DNA from: Nocardioides luteus
GTDB lineage: Bacteria; Actinomycetota; Actinomycetes; Propionibacteriales; Nocardioidaceae
DNA: 64,000 nucleotides
Direction of reading: 5' to 3'
NCBI RefSeq assembly: GCF_014648595.1
Contig: NZ_BMRK01000004.1
Location: 19,717 to 83,716 of the forward strand
In this document: in pieces, positions 16,876 through 25,316 of the stretch
Layout of the letters: each line of letters begins with the position of its first letter
Position numbering within the stretch: the first letter of the stretch is position 1
Position numbers and translations under genes: made by a program
Notes under the pieces: model-generated
Database searches by the model: none
What the model was told of the DNA's origin: nothing
What the model saw: only the letters and a program-made list of their open reading frames with translations

Positions 16876-18634
16876 CCGAGGCCCCGCGGACGACCCCGGT
16901 GGCGACGACGAGGTTGAGCAGGAACGCCACGGTGCTGGGGGCGGGCTGGTGCCTGCCGGCCAGGACGTCGTCGAGCCATCGCGGCTCCACGACGTCACCG
17001 GCCGCGAGACCGGCGACCGCCTCGGGGTGGGCGCGCCAGTAGGTCGTCACCGCCTCGGCGAGGATCTGGCCGCCGACCGGAGGCCGCCCGCTGCGTCGGA
17101 CCCGCTGCCGGACCTTGCGTCCGACCTTGGTCGCCTTGGTGGACCCGCGCTGCCAGGCGCTGCGCCAGCCGGGCGCGACGTAGGCCGCGGGCGAGGGACG
17201 ACCGTCGAGCGGGATCCGCGCCAGGTCGGCGTCCAGCTCGATCTGGACGCGGGCGATGAAGCGGGAGCCCGCCTTCTCCTCGGGGTCGACCGCGCGAATC
17301 GTCGAGACCCAGCGGTCGTCCAGCATCGGGTTGACGATGCGCCGGACCGCACTCACCGGCGACTCGGTCGCTCCGGCCCAGTTCTGCACCCGCTGACCGA
17401 GGTAGAGCTCGTCGGTCGCGTCGAACCACGAGCGCCCACCCTCGGCGAGCGCGGCCAGCACCTCGGCGTGGGCCGCCTCCCGGGCACGCTCGCGGAACTC
17501 CGTACGCAGCGCCGCACCCTCGACGGCCTCGTTGACGAACATCCGCCAGTCGGCGAGGCGCCGGGCGCGGGCCTCGGTGACCGGGCCGCTGCCGTCGCGG
17601 CCGTGGTAGTAGAAGCCGCGGGCGACCTCGCCGCCGACGCCGGAGATGCGCGGTCCCGGCATCGCCCTGGTCTCGGCGAGCTCGAGGGCGGCCCAGGCCA
17701 GCGGGTCGGCGCAGAGCTCGGTCGCGCCGGCGGCCGCCACGCACAGTGCGTACGCCTCCTCCGGCTCGAGCTCGTCGAGGCCGTCGACGCCCAGGATCTC
17801 GTGGCGCATCCCGTAGCGGCGGGCGATGGCGGTCGCGATCCGCACGTCCGGCGAGTCCGGCGCGCCGAGGGTCATCACCCGCAGCCCGGGCCGTCTCCGT
17901 GGGTCGATCGCGGAGAGCAGCAGGCGCGAGTCCTGGCCGCCGGAGAGCTGGAGGATGGCGTCGGGGTGGTCGTCGAGGTAGGCGTCGAGATAGCCGCGGA
18001 GCATGGTGCTCGTCGACTCGACCGCCTCCTCGATCCCGACCCGCTCGACCGGCTGGGCGGGATCCTCGATGAACGCGTCCATGCGGAGGCGGCCGTCGCG
18101 GATCTCGACCGACCGGCCCGCGGGCACCTTCGTCACCGATTCGAACAGGCTGTGCCCGCGCAGTTGCCAGCCGAGCAGGCTCTGCACGGCGACCCCGGTG
18201 TGGTCCAGCCCGGTCGGCTCCAGCCCGGCGAGCACCCGAGCCGACGTCGAGACCGCGGCCCAGCCGTCGCCGACCCGGTAGTGGAGATGACGGAAGCCGA
18301 GGGCGTCGGTGGTCGCGATCACGGCATGTCCGCGCTGCTGCACCGCGCCGAAGGTCGGCAGCATCTGCGCCAGCGCCATCCGGTCCCCGGTCGCGAGCAT
18401 CCGGGCGACCTCCTCCGGCCCGACCGGCTGGTTGCGGCGCCTCACCTCGCGGGAGAGGATCAGCGTCCGGCCGTCGGCCAACGGCTCGAAGCCGCCCCAG
18501 GTCGCGGTCTGCAGCCCGCCACGGGTGCCGTCGCAGGACGCATCGGGCGCCACGGCGAGCGCCGCAGGAGCGAGCGCCGGCGGACCGGCGCCCGCCGCCG
18601 AGACGGCCGCGAACCCTGGGGCTGAGGTGGTCAT
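16859..18634 (-). CDS. Asparagine-synthetase-like protein lacking the glutaminase cysteine
   Basis: A 591-residue protein whose C-terminal half carries the ATP-pyrophosphatase motif LQLSGGQDSRLLL (about 226) of class B asparagine synthetases. The N-terminal glutaminase-like half does not begin with Met-Cys and has no obvious catalytic Cys2, so it should not hydrolyse glutamine. Relatives include amide-forming enzymes using ammonia or another amine nucleophile. It is the last gene of the nine-gene glycan operon, 9 nt after the preceding glycosyltransferase. A role in amidating or joining an amine to a glycan carboxylate is inferred. Confidence 0.82.
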   Translation of the reverse strand: MTTSAPGFAAVSAAGAGPPALAPAALAVAPDASCDGTRGGLQTATWGGFEPLADGRTLILSREVRRRNQPVGPEEVARMLATGDRMALAQMLPTFGAVQQRGHAVIATTDALGFRHLHYRVGDGWAAVSTSARVLAGLEPTGLDHTGVAVQSLLGWQLRGHSLFESVTKVPAGRSVEIRDGRLRMDAFIEDPAQPVERVGIEEAVESTSTMLRGYLDAYLDDHPDAILQLSGGQDSRLLLSAIDPRRRPGLRVMTLGAPDSPDVRIATAIARRYGMRHEILGVDGLDELEPEEAYALCVAAAGATELCADPLAWAALELAETRAMPGPRISGVGGEVARGFYYHGRDGSGPVTEARARRLADWRMFVNEAVEGAALRTEFRERAREAAHAEVLAALAEGGRSWFDATDELYLGQRVQNWAGATESPVSAVRRIVNPMLDDRWVSTIRAVDPEEKAGSRFIARVQIELDADLARIPLDGRPSPAAYVAPGWRSAWQRGSTKATKVGRKVRQRVRRSGRPPVGGQILAEAVTTYWRAHPEAVAGLAAGDVVEPRWLDDVLAGRHQPAPSTVAFLLNLVVATGVVRGASVTAGR

Positions 18635-18643
18635 CTCACGACC

Positions 18644-19900
18644 TTAGGAACGGTTCGACCCGGTGCCGGCGGCGTCCGCCGTGGCTACCCAATCCACGGG
18701 AGCCTCACCGCGGACCGTGCGCTCGATGATCCGGCGCACGCCTTCGCGCGGGATAGCCCAGTCATCGCTGCGCACGCTCGCGGCGGCAGCCGCCGCCCGG
18801 GCCGGGACGTCCGCCGCCTCGACCGCGGCGGACAGGGCGTCGGCGATCCCGCCCGGGGTGGGCAGCGCCCACCCGACGCGGGGGTTGTCCAGGTCCGCGC
18901 GGGAGTCGCGGGAGGAGTTGACCACCGGCACGCAGCCCGCCGCCAGCATCTCCTCGGCGACCAGCGAGATGTTGGTGAACGACATCGCCAGGCCCGCGAT
19001 GCAACGGTTGTAGAGGGCGTTGAGCTCCTCCGCCGTCAGCCGGCCGTGGTCGACGACAGGGACGCCGAGGTCCGGCGTGGACCAGCCGTAGACGTGGATG
19101 GGCTGCTCGGGATGACGCCGGTGGAACTCGGCGAGCGCCAGGCAGTTGAGGAGGTGTCCCCGCCGGGCCTGGCCCGGCTTGGCGTAGAAGACGATCCCGG
19201 ACCGCTCCCCGCGGTTGCTGAAGGAGTAGACGGTGGTGTCGCAGGAGAACGGCACCATCTCGGAGTCGACCCCGCAGTCGGTGCGCAGCCGCCGGTGCAC
19301 CATCTCGCCGAGGGCGATGTTGGTGAAACCGAACCGGTAGGTGTCGGCAGCGAGCTGGTGCTCCGAGCCGTGCGGCGAGAACAGCGGCTCGTAGTCCTGG
19401 ATGAAGTAGAAGCGGTGCAGCGGCCGGGTCGCCCGGCTGGCCAGCACGTGGGCCGACTCCCAGCTGGTGGCCACGCACGCGTCCAGGCCGTCGAAGCCGT
19501 CGTCGACCGAGCGCACCTCCGCCCGCACCTGCGGCCAGGCGGAGCGGACGACCGCGGCCTGAGCCGCGGTCGAGCCGTGGTGCCGGTCGTAGAGCAGCAC
19601 CACACAGCGGTGGCCCGCCTCCTCCAGCGCCTCGACCATCCGGAACATCGTGGTGTGGCCGCCCGAGCCGGCCGCGGGCGGCGTGGTGAGCCAGCCGATC
19701 ACCAGCGGCCGCCCGTCCGGGACCGGCGGCGCCGGCGGCAGCACGAGGCGCGTGGAGTCGGCGATGTCCTCGGGAAGCAGGCCGAAGTCGAGCGCGCCGG
19801 CGTCCAGGTGTTGGTAGGCCCGCCGGACCGCACGACGCACCACGCCGCGGGCTCCTTCGCGGCGGAGCTTGCCGACGATGCCGAGCGCGCTGCCGCTCAC
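18644..19900 (-). CDS. Glycosyltransferase (GT4-like, WsaF-type)
   Basis: A protein of 418 residues resembling rhamnosyltransferases of the WsaF kind. The N-terminal half has IGWLTTPPAAGSGGHTTMFRMV and FYFIQDYEPLFSPHGSE. The C-terminal half has LYNRCIAGLAMSFTNISLVAEEML, the acceptor/donor site region. I chose GTG 19900, which overlaps the DegT gene stop (19897) by 4 bp; the frame upstream is shadow sequence. It lies inside the nine-gene operon. Donor sugar unknown. Confidence 0.85.
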   Translation of the reverse strand: MSGSALGIVGKLRREGARGVVRRAVRRAYQHLDAGALDFGLLPEDIADSTRLVLPPAPPVPDGRPLVIGWLTTPPAAGSGGHTTMFRMVEALEEAGHRCVVLLYDRHHGSTAAQAAVVRSAWPQVRAEVRSVDDGFDGLDACVATSWESAHVLASRATRPLHRFYFIQDYEPLFSPHGSEHQLAADTYRFGFTNIALGEMVHRRLRTDCGVDSEMVPFSCDTTVYSFSNRGERSGIVFYAKPGQARRGHLLNCLALAEFHRRHPEQPIHVYGWSTPDLGVPVVDHGRLTAEELNALYNRCIAGLAMSFTNISLVAEEMLAAGCVPVVNSSRDSRADLDNPRVGWALPTPGGIADALSAAVEAADVPARAAAAAASVRSDDWAIPREGVRRIIERTVRGEAPVDWVATADAAGTGSNRS

Positions 19901-21030
19901 CGACGCACCGCCCTGCCCAGGGCGTCCGCGACGATCTCCTGCTGCTCGGCGGTGATGCCGGGGAACATCGGCAGCGAGACGATCTCCTGCGCCAGGGCCT
20001 CGGCGACCGGGAAGGACCCGGGGCCCTGCCCCAGCCAGGAGAAGGCCGGCCACAGGTGCACCGGCGCCGGGTAGTGGATGCCGGCGCCCACGCCGGCCTC
20101 GAGGAGCTCGCTCAGCACCCGGTCACGCTCGGCGACCCGGGCGACGTAGAGGTGCCAGACGTGCTGGTTGCCCGGCAGCGTACGCGGCAGGGTGACTCCG
20201 GGCAGGTCGGCGAGCAGCGCCGCGTAGCGCTGCGCGGCCTCGTCGCGCTCGGTGTTCCAGCCCTTGAGGCGCTCGAGCTTGAGCGAGAGGACGGCGGCCT
20301 GGACGGAGTCGAGCCGGGAGTTGGTGCCGATGTCGAGGTGTTCGTACTTCGCGACGCCGCCGTGGTTGCGCAGGGCACGGACGCGGTCGGCGATGTCCGC
20401 CGAGCCGGTGGTCACCGCGCCCGCGTCGCCGTAGGCGCCGAGGTTCTTGCCGGGGTAGAAGCTGGTGCCGGCGGCCTCCCCGAAGGAGCCCGCGGGGCGG
20501 CCGTTGCGGCTCGCCCCCTGCGACTGGGCCGCGTCCTCCAGCAGCAGTACGCCGTCCCCGACCGCCTCGCGAAGCAGCTCGAACGGCGCCACCTGTCCGT
20601 ACAGGTCGACCCCGATGACGGCCCGGGTGCGGCCGGTGATCCGCCGAGCGACGTCGTCCGGGTCGATCAGGAAGTCCTCGTCGCAGTCGGCGAGCACCAG
20701 GTCGGCGCCGACCATCGCGACCGCCTCGGCGGTGGCGACGAAGGTGTTCGCCGGGACGATCACCTCGTCGCCGGCCCCGATGCCCGCTCCGCGCAGCGCG
20801 AGCACGAGCGCGTCGGTGCCGTTGCCGACACCGACGCAGTGCTCGACACCGGCGAAGGCCGCGTACTCCTCCTCGAAGCGCCGCACCTGCGGCCCGAGGA
20901 CGAAGGCGCCGCTCTCGCAGATCTCGGCGAAGGCGCTCACCGCGTCCGCGTTGATGACCTGGTTCTGCGGACGGAGGTCCACGAACGGGACGCCGGCGCG
21001 CGGCTCGGCGGGGTGTGCATGAGCTGTCAT
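19897..21030 (-). CDS. DegT/DnrJ/EryC1/StrS sugar aminotransferase (first)
   Basis: A 377-residue PLP enzyme that aminates a nucleotide-linked keto-sugar. It opens with VPFVDLRPQNQVIN, carries NGTDALVLAL and GDEVIVPANTF, the cofactor aspartate region LLLEDAAQSQGA, and the PLP lysine in SFYPGKNLGAYGD (about 192). The FVDL-type start and YPGKNLGAYGD motif resemble 3-aminotransferases such as WbpE/WlbC/FdtB. Together with the MocA-like dehydrogenase at 26329 and the WbpD-like acetyltransferase at 44858, this suggests a 3-acetamido sugar. ATG 21030 overlaps the flippase stop by 4 bp. Confidence 0.9.
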   Translation of the reverse strand: MTAHAHPAEPRAGVPFVDLRPQNQVINADAVSAFAEICESGAFVLGPQVRRFEEEYAAFAGVEHCVGVGNGTDALVLALRGAGIGAGDEVIVPANTFVATAEAVAMVGADLVLADCDEDFLIDPDDVARRITGRTRAVIGVDLYGQVAPFELLREAVGDGVLLLEDAAQSQGASRNGRPAGSFGEAAGTSFYPGKNLGAYGDAGAVTTGSADIADRVRALRNHGGVAKYEHLDIGTNSRLDSVQAAVLSLKLERLKGWNTERDEAAQRYAALLADLPGVTLPRTLPGNQHVWHLYVARVAERDRVLSELLEAGVGAGIHYPAPVHLWPAFSWLGQGPGSFPVAEALAQEIVSLPMFPGITAEQQEIVADALGRAVRR

Positions 21031-22493
21031 GAGGGGTTTCCTTCCGGGAGAGGGTCCGGCTCGAGCCGGCGGAGCCGGGTGAACCGGGCGCGCCACCAGG
21101 GCAGCAGCGGCAGGGCGTAGAGGACGAGGACGACGCCGGCAACCCCGACCAGCGTCAGGAGGCGGCCGGCGCCGAGGCCACCGACCCAGACCGACACGGC
21201 GGCCGCCGGGACGGCGGCCAGGATCGGGAGCGCGGCCGGGCGCAGCAGGTCGCCGGTGCGGACCCCGACCCGGGCGAGCGCGCGCAGGTAGAGCGGTGCG
21301 ACCACGACGGCCACGACCGCGACGTGGGCCCAGCCGGCACCGGCAAGCCCCCAGCGATCGGCGCCGATCATCATCGCCGGGACCATCGCCAGGACCCAGG
21401 CGACCTGCACGGCCAGCACCGCCCGGGTCTCGCCGGCGGCGATCAGGAACGTGGCCACCAGGTCGAAGAGCACCCGGATGCCACCGAAGACCGCGAGCCC
21501 GGTGAGCGCGGCCGCGGCCGGCTCCCAGCGCTCGCCGTAGACCAGCGTCACCAGCGGCACGGCCGCAGCGGCCAGGCCGAGCGAGATCACCGTGGCGATG
21601 GTGACCAGCGGCGCCATGCAGAGCACCAGGCCACGGTTGCGTGCCCGGGGCGTGGCGGCTTGGGAGAACGCGGGCAGCGCGACCACCCTGATCGCCGCGC
21701 CGAGCGCGCTCATCGGCCAGGAGGAGATGTTGAAGGCGAGCACGTACAGGCCGAGCTGTTCGGGACCGATCGTCCGGGAGACGATCAGGTTGTCGATGCT
21801 CAGCAGCAGCCAGGACAGCAGGTTGGCGGCGGCCAGCGGCAGGCAGAACGCGAGCGACTCACGAGCCAGCGCGGGGTCGAAGCCCAGCCGCGGGACGGTG
21901 CGGGTGACCACGTAGAGCCCCAGCGCGATCACGCTCTGGGAGGCGATCTGACCGCAGGCGAGCGCCTCGGCGCCGGCTCCGGCGAGGATCATGGTGAGCG
22001 CGACGACGACCGAGGAGAGCAGGCCGAGCCCGTTGATCCCGAACAGCGCGCCCTGGCGGAAGTCCCTGGTCAGCCGGGCGGAGGGCACGATCGTGAAACC
22101 GAAGACCGCGATGCTCACCGCCATCAGCCTGATCACGCCGGTCGACTCGGCGCTCCCGAACGCGAGCGCGATCGGCTCCGCGGCCAGCGCCATCGTCGTG
22201 GCGAGCCCGACGCTGACGCCCAGCCCCATGGTGGCCACCGTCGGCGCCCGCGGTTCCATGTCACGGGCCCGGATGAGGTCGGAGCCGAGGCCGAGGTCGG
22301 CGAGGGTGGTGAGGATCGTCCAGACCGTCAGCGCCACCGCATAGACGCCGAACTCGGCGGGCGCGACCAGCCGGGCCACCAGGATGCCGAAGAGCACGCT
22401 GCCGACCCGCATCGCGATGGTGCCGCCGAGGCTCCAGCCGAGACCTCTGCTCACCCGGCCGGCCGCCGGCCCGCTGCTGACCGTCGCAGTCAT
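21027..22493 (-). CDS. Wzx-type polysaccharide flippase
   Basis: A 488-residue integral membrane protein of the MATE/MOP superfamily (polysaccharide transporter, PST), with about 12-14 hydrophobic segments. The N-terminus (RVSRGLGWSLGGTIAMRVGSVLFGILVARLV in part) is typical of Wzx-like lipid-linked oligosaccharide flippases, followed by LAPAEFGVYAVALTVW. It should turn repeat units to the outer face for the Wzy-like polymerase at 13746. ATG 22493 overlaps the upstream GT2 stop by 4 bp. The hydrophilic C-terminus ends in an RLEPDPLPEG tail. Confidence 0.9.
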   Translation of the reverse strand: MTATVSSGPAAGRVSRGLGWSLGGTIAMRVGSVLFGILVARLVAPAEFGVYAVALTVWTILTTLADLGLGSDLIRARDMEPRAPTVATMGLGVSVGLATTMALAAEPIALAFGSAESTGVIRLMAVSIAVFGFTIVPSARLTRDFRQGALFGINGLGLLSSVVVALTMILAGAGAEALACGQIASQSVIALGLYVVTRTVPRLGFDPALARESLAFCLPLAAANLLSWLLLSIDNLIVSRTIGPEQLGLYVLAFNISSWPMSALGAAIRVVALPAFSQAATPRARNRGLVLCMAPLVTIATVISLGLAAAAVPLVTLVYGERWEPAAAALTGLAVFGGIRVLFDLVATFLIAAGETRAVLAVQVAWVLAMVPAMMIGADRWGLAGAGWAHVAVVAVVVAPLYLRALARVGVRTGDLLRPAALPILAAVPAAAVSVWVGGLGAGRLLTLVGVAGVVLVLYALPLLPWWRARFTRLRRLEPDPLPEGNPS

Positions 22494-23539
22494 GTCCCGT
22501 ACCTGCGCTCGAACCGCCACCGCAGGTGGTGCCGGACCTTGCCGGTGGCGCGAGCCCACGGCCCCGGCTCGGGGGCGCGACCCTCGACGGCCTCCGCCCA
22601 GGCGCGGCTCCACGCCCTGGTGTGCCGGATGGCGAGATGGGTCTCGGCGGCGAACCGGAGGTGGTCGATGACGGTCGCGGAGTCCCCGTGGGCGACCTCC
22701 CGGCCGCGGCGCATCGCCTCGGTGGCGAGGGCCCGCATGGCGTACGGCTTCAGCGCCTGGACCTCGGCGACCTCGGGTGCTCGCTCGTCGAAGAGGATGT
22801 CGAAGGTGCGCCGCCGCTCGCGGAGGTCGGTGAGCCAGCCGGAGTACTCGGTCAGGTGCATGTTGGCGGCGTGGACGCGGTAGGCCGCCTGGATCGGGCC
22901 GTCGACGCGGCCGACGTCCCAGTGCACCGCGGTGCGCAGCCACATGTCGAAGTCGGCCGAGTGCGGCAGCCGCGGGTCGTAGCCGTCGGTCTGCTCCAGC
23001 GCCTCCCGGCGCATCACCGCCTCGGGGCTGGCCAGGAAGCAGCGGCCCTGGCGGGCGGCGGTGGCGAGCCAGTCCCGGCCCGCCCAGACCGACCAGCTGC
23101 GGGTACGCGTCGGACCGGTCGGGAGCTCGTCGGTGAACGAGCGGGCGTAGCCGTAGACCAGGCCGACGCTGCGGTGGTGCTCCATCAGTGCGGCGGCCCG
23201 GGTGAGCGCGTCGGGCATCAGCACGTCGTCGGCGGAGACGAGCGTGACGTAGTCGCCGCGGGCGAGGGCGAGCCCGTCGTTGTAGGTGCGGATGTGGCCC
23301 GCGTTCTGCTCGTGGACGAGGACCTGGACGCGGGGGTCCGCCGCGGCCAGCGAGCGCGCGATGTCGGCGCTGTCGTCGGTGGAGGCGTCGTCGACGATCA
23401 GCACGTCGACGTCGACGCCGCTCTGGTCGAGGGCGCCCGCCACCGCCTGGGGCAGATAGCGGCCGTAGTTGTAGCAGGGGATCACGACGCTGACCGAGGG
23501 GCGCGTCGACAGCGGTCGCGGACGATGGAACCTGCGCAT
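22490..23539 (-). CDS. Glycosyltransferase family 2
   Basis: A 349-residue GT-A enzyme. The N-terminal signature SVSVVIPCYNYGRYLPQAV (15-33), IVDDASTDDSADIA (about 48) and the metal-binding region LVSADDVLMPDAL (about 100) place it in GT2. The conserved DFDMWLRTA lies near 200. The C-terminal 100 residues are helical and less conserved. No membrane segment is seen. It overlaps the flippase by 4 bp and the PglD-like gene by 1 bp (TGATG), so translation is likely coupled. Confidence 0.9.
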   Translation of the reverse strand: MRRFHRPRPLSTRPSVSVVIPCYNYGRYLPQAVAGALDQSGVDVDVLIVDDASTDDSADIARSLAAADPRVQVLVHEQNAGHIRTYNDGLALARGDYVTLVSADDVLMPDALTRAAALMEHHRSVGLVYGYARSFTDELPTGPTRTRSWSVWAGRDWLATAARQGRCFLASPEAVMRREALEQTDGYDPRLPHSADFDMWLRTAVHWDVGRVDGPIQAAYRVHAANMHLTEYSGWLTDLRERRRTFDILFDERAPEVAEVQALKPYAMRALATEAMRRGREVAHGDSATVIDHLRFAAETHLAIRHTRAWSRAWAEAVEGRAPEPGPWARATGKVRHHLRWRFERRYGT

Positions 23540-24165
23540 CAGGCCGACACCCGGACCGGACGGGCGGGGACTCCGGCCCAGGTCTCCCCTGGCGGGAGGT
23601 CCTGCAGGAGCACGGCGCCCATGCCGAGGACGGCGTCGGAGCCGACGGTGAGCCGCTGGCGCACCGAGGAGCTCATCCCGAGGTAGGCGCCCTCACCGAC
23701 GACCACCTCGCCACCGACGGCGACGCCGGCGCAGATCGTGGCGAAGTCGCCGACGATGTCGTCGTGGGTGAGGACCACGTTGGGCATCACCACGACGTGC
23801 CGGCCGACCGTGACCTGGGAGGTCAGCCGCGCGCCGGCGAGCAGGATGCTGCCCCGCCCGACCTCGCAGCCGGCGGCGACCGTCGCGTCGGGATGGATGA
23901 TCGTGGCGAACCGGTCGGCGGTCACGCCGTAGTCGAGGAGCCGCTCGATGAGCCGGCGGCGCACCCGCCCCGCTCCGGTGCAGATCGCCAGGTCGGCGCC
24001 GCTGTCGACGACCAGCTCGACCGGTCCGATGACCTCGGCACCGCCGACCGCCGTACCCCAGCGCTCGCGGTCGTCGTCGACCGCCACGACCTCGTCGTAG
24101 CCGCTCGCTGCGGCCGCCGTCTCACCGGCCAGACCGCTGGCGGCGACGAGCATCAGCGTGGTCAC
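23539..24165 (-). CDS. PglD/NeuD-like sugar acyltransferase
   Basis: A 208-residue acyltransferase. The N-terminal Rossmann-like part (about 1-80) contains a LVVDSGADLAICTGAG substrate-binding region. The C-terminal left-handed beta-helix of hexapeptide repeats (about 90-205) includes VGRHVVVMPNVVLTHDDIVGDF with the catalytic-type histidine. The PglD/NeuD family N- or O-acetylates amino sugars. It lies directly next to a PglE-like aminotransferase, the usual pairing in bacillosamine-type biosynthesis. A PglF-like 4,6-dehydratase was not recognised, so the exact sugar is open. Confidence 0.85.
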   Translation of the reverse strand: MTTLMLVAASGLAGETAAAASGYDEVVAVDDDRERWGTAVGGAEVIGPVELVVDSGADLAICTGAGRVRRRLIERLLDYGVTADRFATIIHPDATVAAGCEVGRGSILLAGARLTSQVTVGRHVVVMPNVVLTHDDIVGDFATICAGVAVGGEVVVGEGAYLGMSSSVRQRLTVGSDAVLGMGAVLLQDLPPGETWAGVPARPVRVSA

Positions 24166-25316
24166 CGGCGTACTCCCCCCTCGCGGAGTACGTCGATGAC
24201 GCGCGCCTGCTCCGAGTCCGAGAGCTGGTGGAAGAGCGGCAGGATCACGGTGTTGTCGGTGAGCCGCTCGGTGACCGGCAGCGCCTCACCGGCGGCATCG
24301 GCGTACGCAGGCTGCCGGTGGGCCGCCATGATCCCGCGCCGCGCGGAGATGCCGGCCTCGGCCAGCGCGACCAGCAGTCCCTCGCGGTCCAACCCGTACG
24401 CCCGCTCGGTGGTCGAGCCTGTCGAGACCTCGACCCAGAAGGACTGGAAGTTGCACGTGCCCCAGTCCGGGTCCGCGACCGCGCGCAGACCGTCGATCTC
24501 GGCGACCGCCTTCACATAGACCGCAGCCAGCTCGCGACGCCGGGCGACGACCTCGGGCAGCCGCTCCAGCTGCACGATGCCGACGGCAGCCTGCAGGTCG
24601 GTCATCCGGAAGTTGAACCCGACCTCGTCGTAGGACTCCGGCGGCGAGACCAGGCTGGCGTGCCGGTCGGCGGCGGAGACGCTCATCGCGTGCTCACGCA
24701 GCCGCCGCGCCCGCTCGGCCCACTCGGGCCGCGAGGTGGTGAGCATCCCACCCTCGCCGGTGGTGAGGATCTTGCGCGGGTGGAAGGACCAGGCCGCGAT
24801 CTCCGCGCCGGCACCCACGGGCCGGCCGCGGTAGGTGGAGCCGGCACCGCACGCGGCGTCCTCGACGACCACGATGCCGAGCGGGTCGCAGACCTCGCGG
24901 ACCGCGTCCAGGTCGGCGGGCACCCCACCCTGGTCCACCAGGATCACGGCTGTCGTCCGCGGGGTCAGGGCGGCCGCGACGGTCTCGGCGGTGAGGTTGC
25001 CGGTCTCCGCGGAGACGTCGGCGAAGACCGGCCGCGCGCCGAGGTAGGTGGGCGCGTTGGCGGTCGCGATGAAGGAGTAGGACGGGACGACGACATCGTC
25101 GCCGGGACGTACGCCTGCGACGGTCAGGGCGAGCTGGAGCGCCGTGGTGCAGCTCGAGGTCGCCACCGCGTGAGCAGCGTGCTGAGAGGTTGCGAAGCGA
25201 CGTTCGAACTCGGCGACGCGAGGGCCTTGGGCCACCCAGCCGGAGCGGAGCACCGCGGCGACCGCCTCGATCTCCTCCTCGCCCAGCCAGGGCTGCATGA
25301 CGTCGACGCGGCTCAT
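24162..25316 (-). CDS. DegT-family sugar aminotransferase (second, PglE-like)
   Basis: A 384-residue PLP aminotransferase of the 4-amino-sugar kind. It has MQPWLGEEEIEAVAAVLRSG at the start, ATSSCTTALQLAL, GDDVVVPSYSFIATANA, VVVEDAACGAG and the PLP lysine in SFHPRKILTTGEGG (about 180). ATG 25316 overlaps the epimerase stop by 4 bp. Inside the gene, 24405-24429 matches the intergenic 25-bp repeat at 296-320 at 24 of 25 positions. It encodes SerThrGlySerThrThrGlu in frame near residue 300, a likely tolerated insertion in a surface loop. Confidence 0.9.
   Translation of the reverse strand: MSRVDVMQPWLGEEEIEAVAAVLRSGWVAQGPRVAEFERRFATSQHAAHAVATSSCTTALQLALTVAGVRPGDDVVVPSYSFIATANAPTYLGARPVFADVSAETGNLTAETVAAALTPRTTAVILVDQGGVPADLDAVREVCDPLGIVVVEDAACGAGSTYRGRPVGAGAEIAAWSFHPRKILTTGEGGMLTTSRPEWAERARRLREHAMSVSAADRHASLVSPPESYDEVGFNFRMTDLQAAVGIVQLERLPEVVARRRELAAVYVKAVAEIDGLRAVADPDWGTCNFQSFWVEVSTGSTTERAYGLDREGLLVALAEAGISARRGIMAAHRQPAYADAAGEALPVTERLTDNTVILPLFHQLSDSEQARVIDVLREGGVRR
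24405..24429 (-). repeat. 25-bp dispersed repeat inside the DegT coding sequence
   Basis: Read on the minus strand, this sequence equals 296-320 with one mismatch (CGACAGGC against CGACAAGC). In the gene it codes for VSTGSTTE, a Ser/Thr-rich run between two conserved blocks of the aminotransferase. The two copies are 24 kb apart, one intergenic and one coding, which suggests a dispersed short element rather than shared function. Confidence 0.7.
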
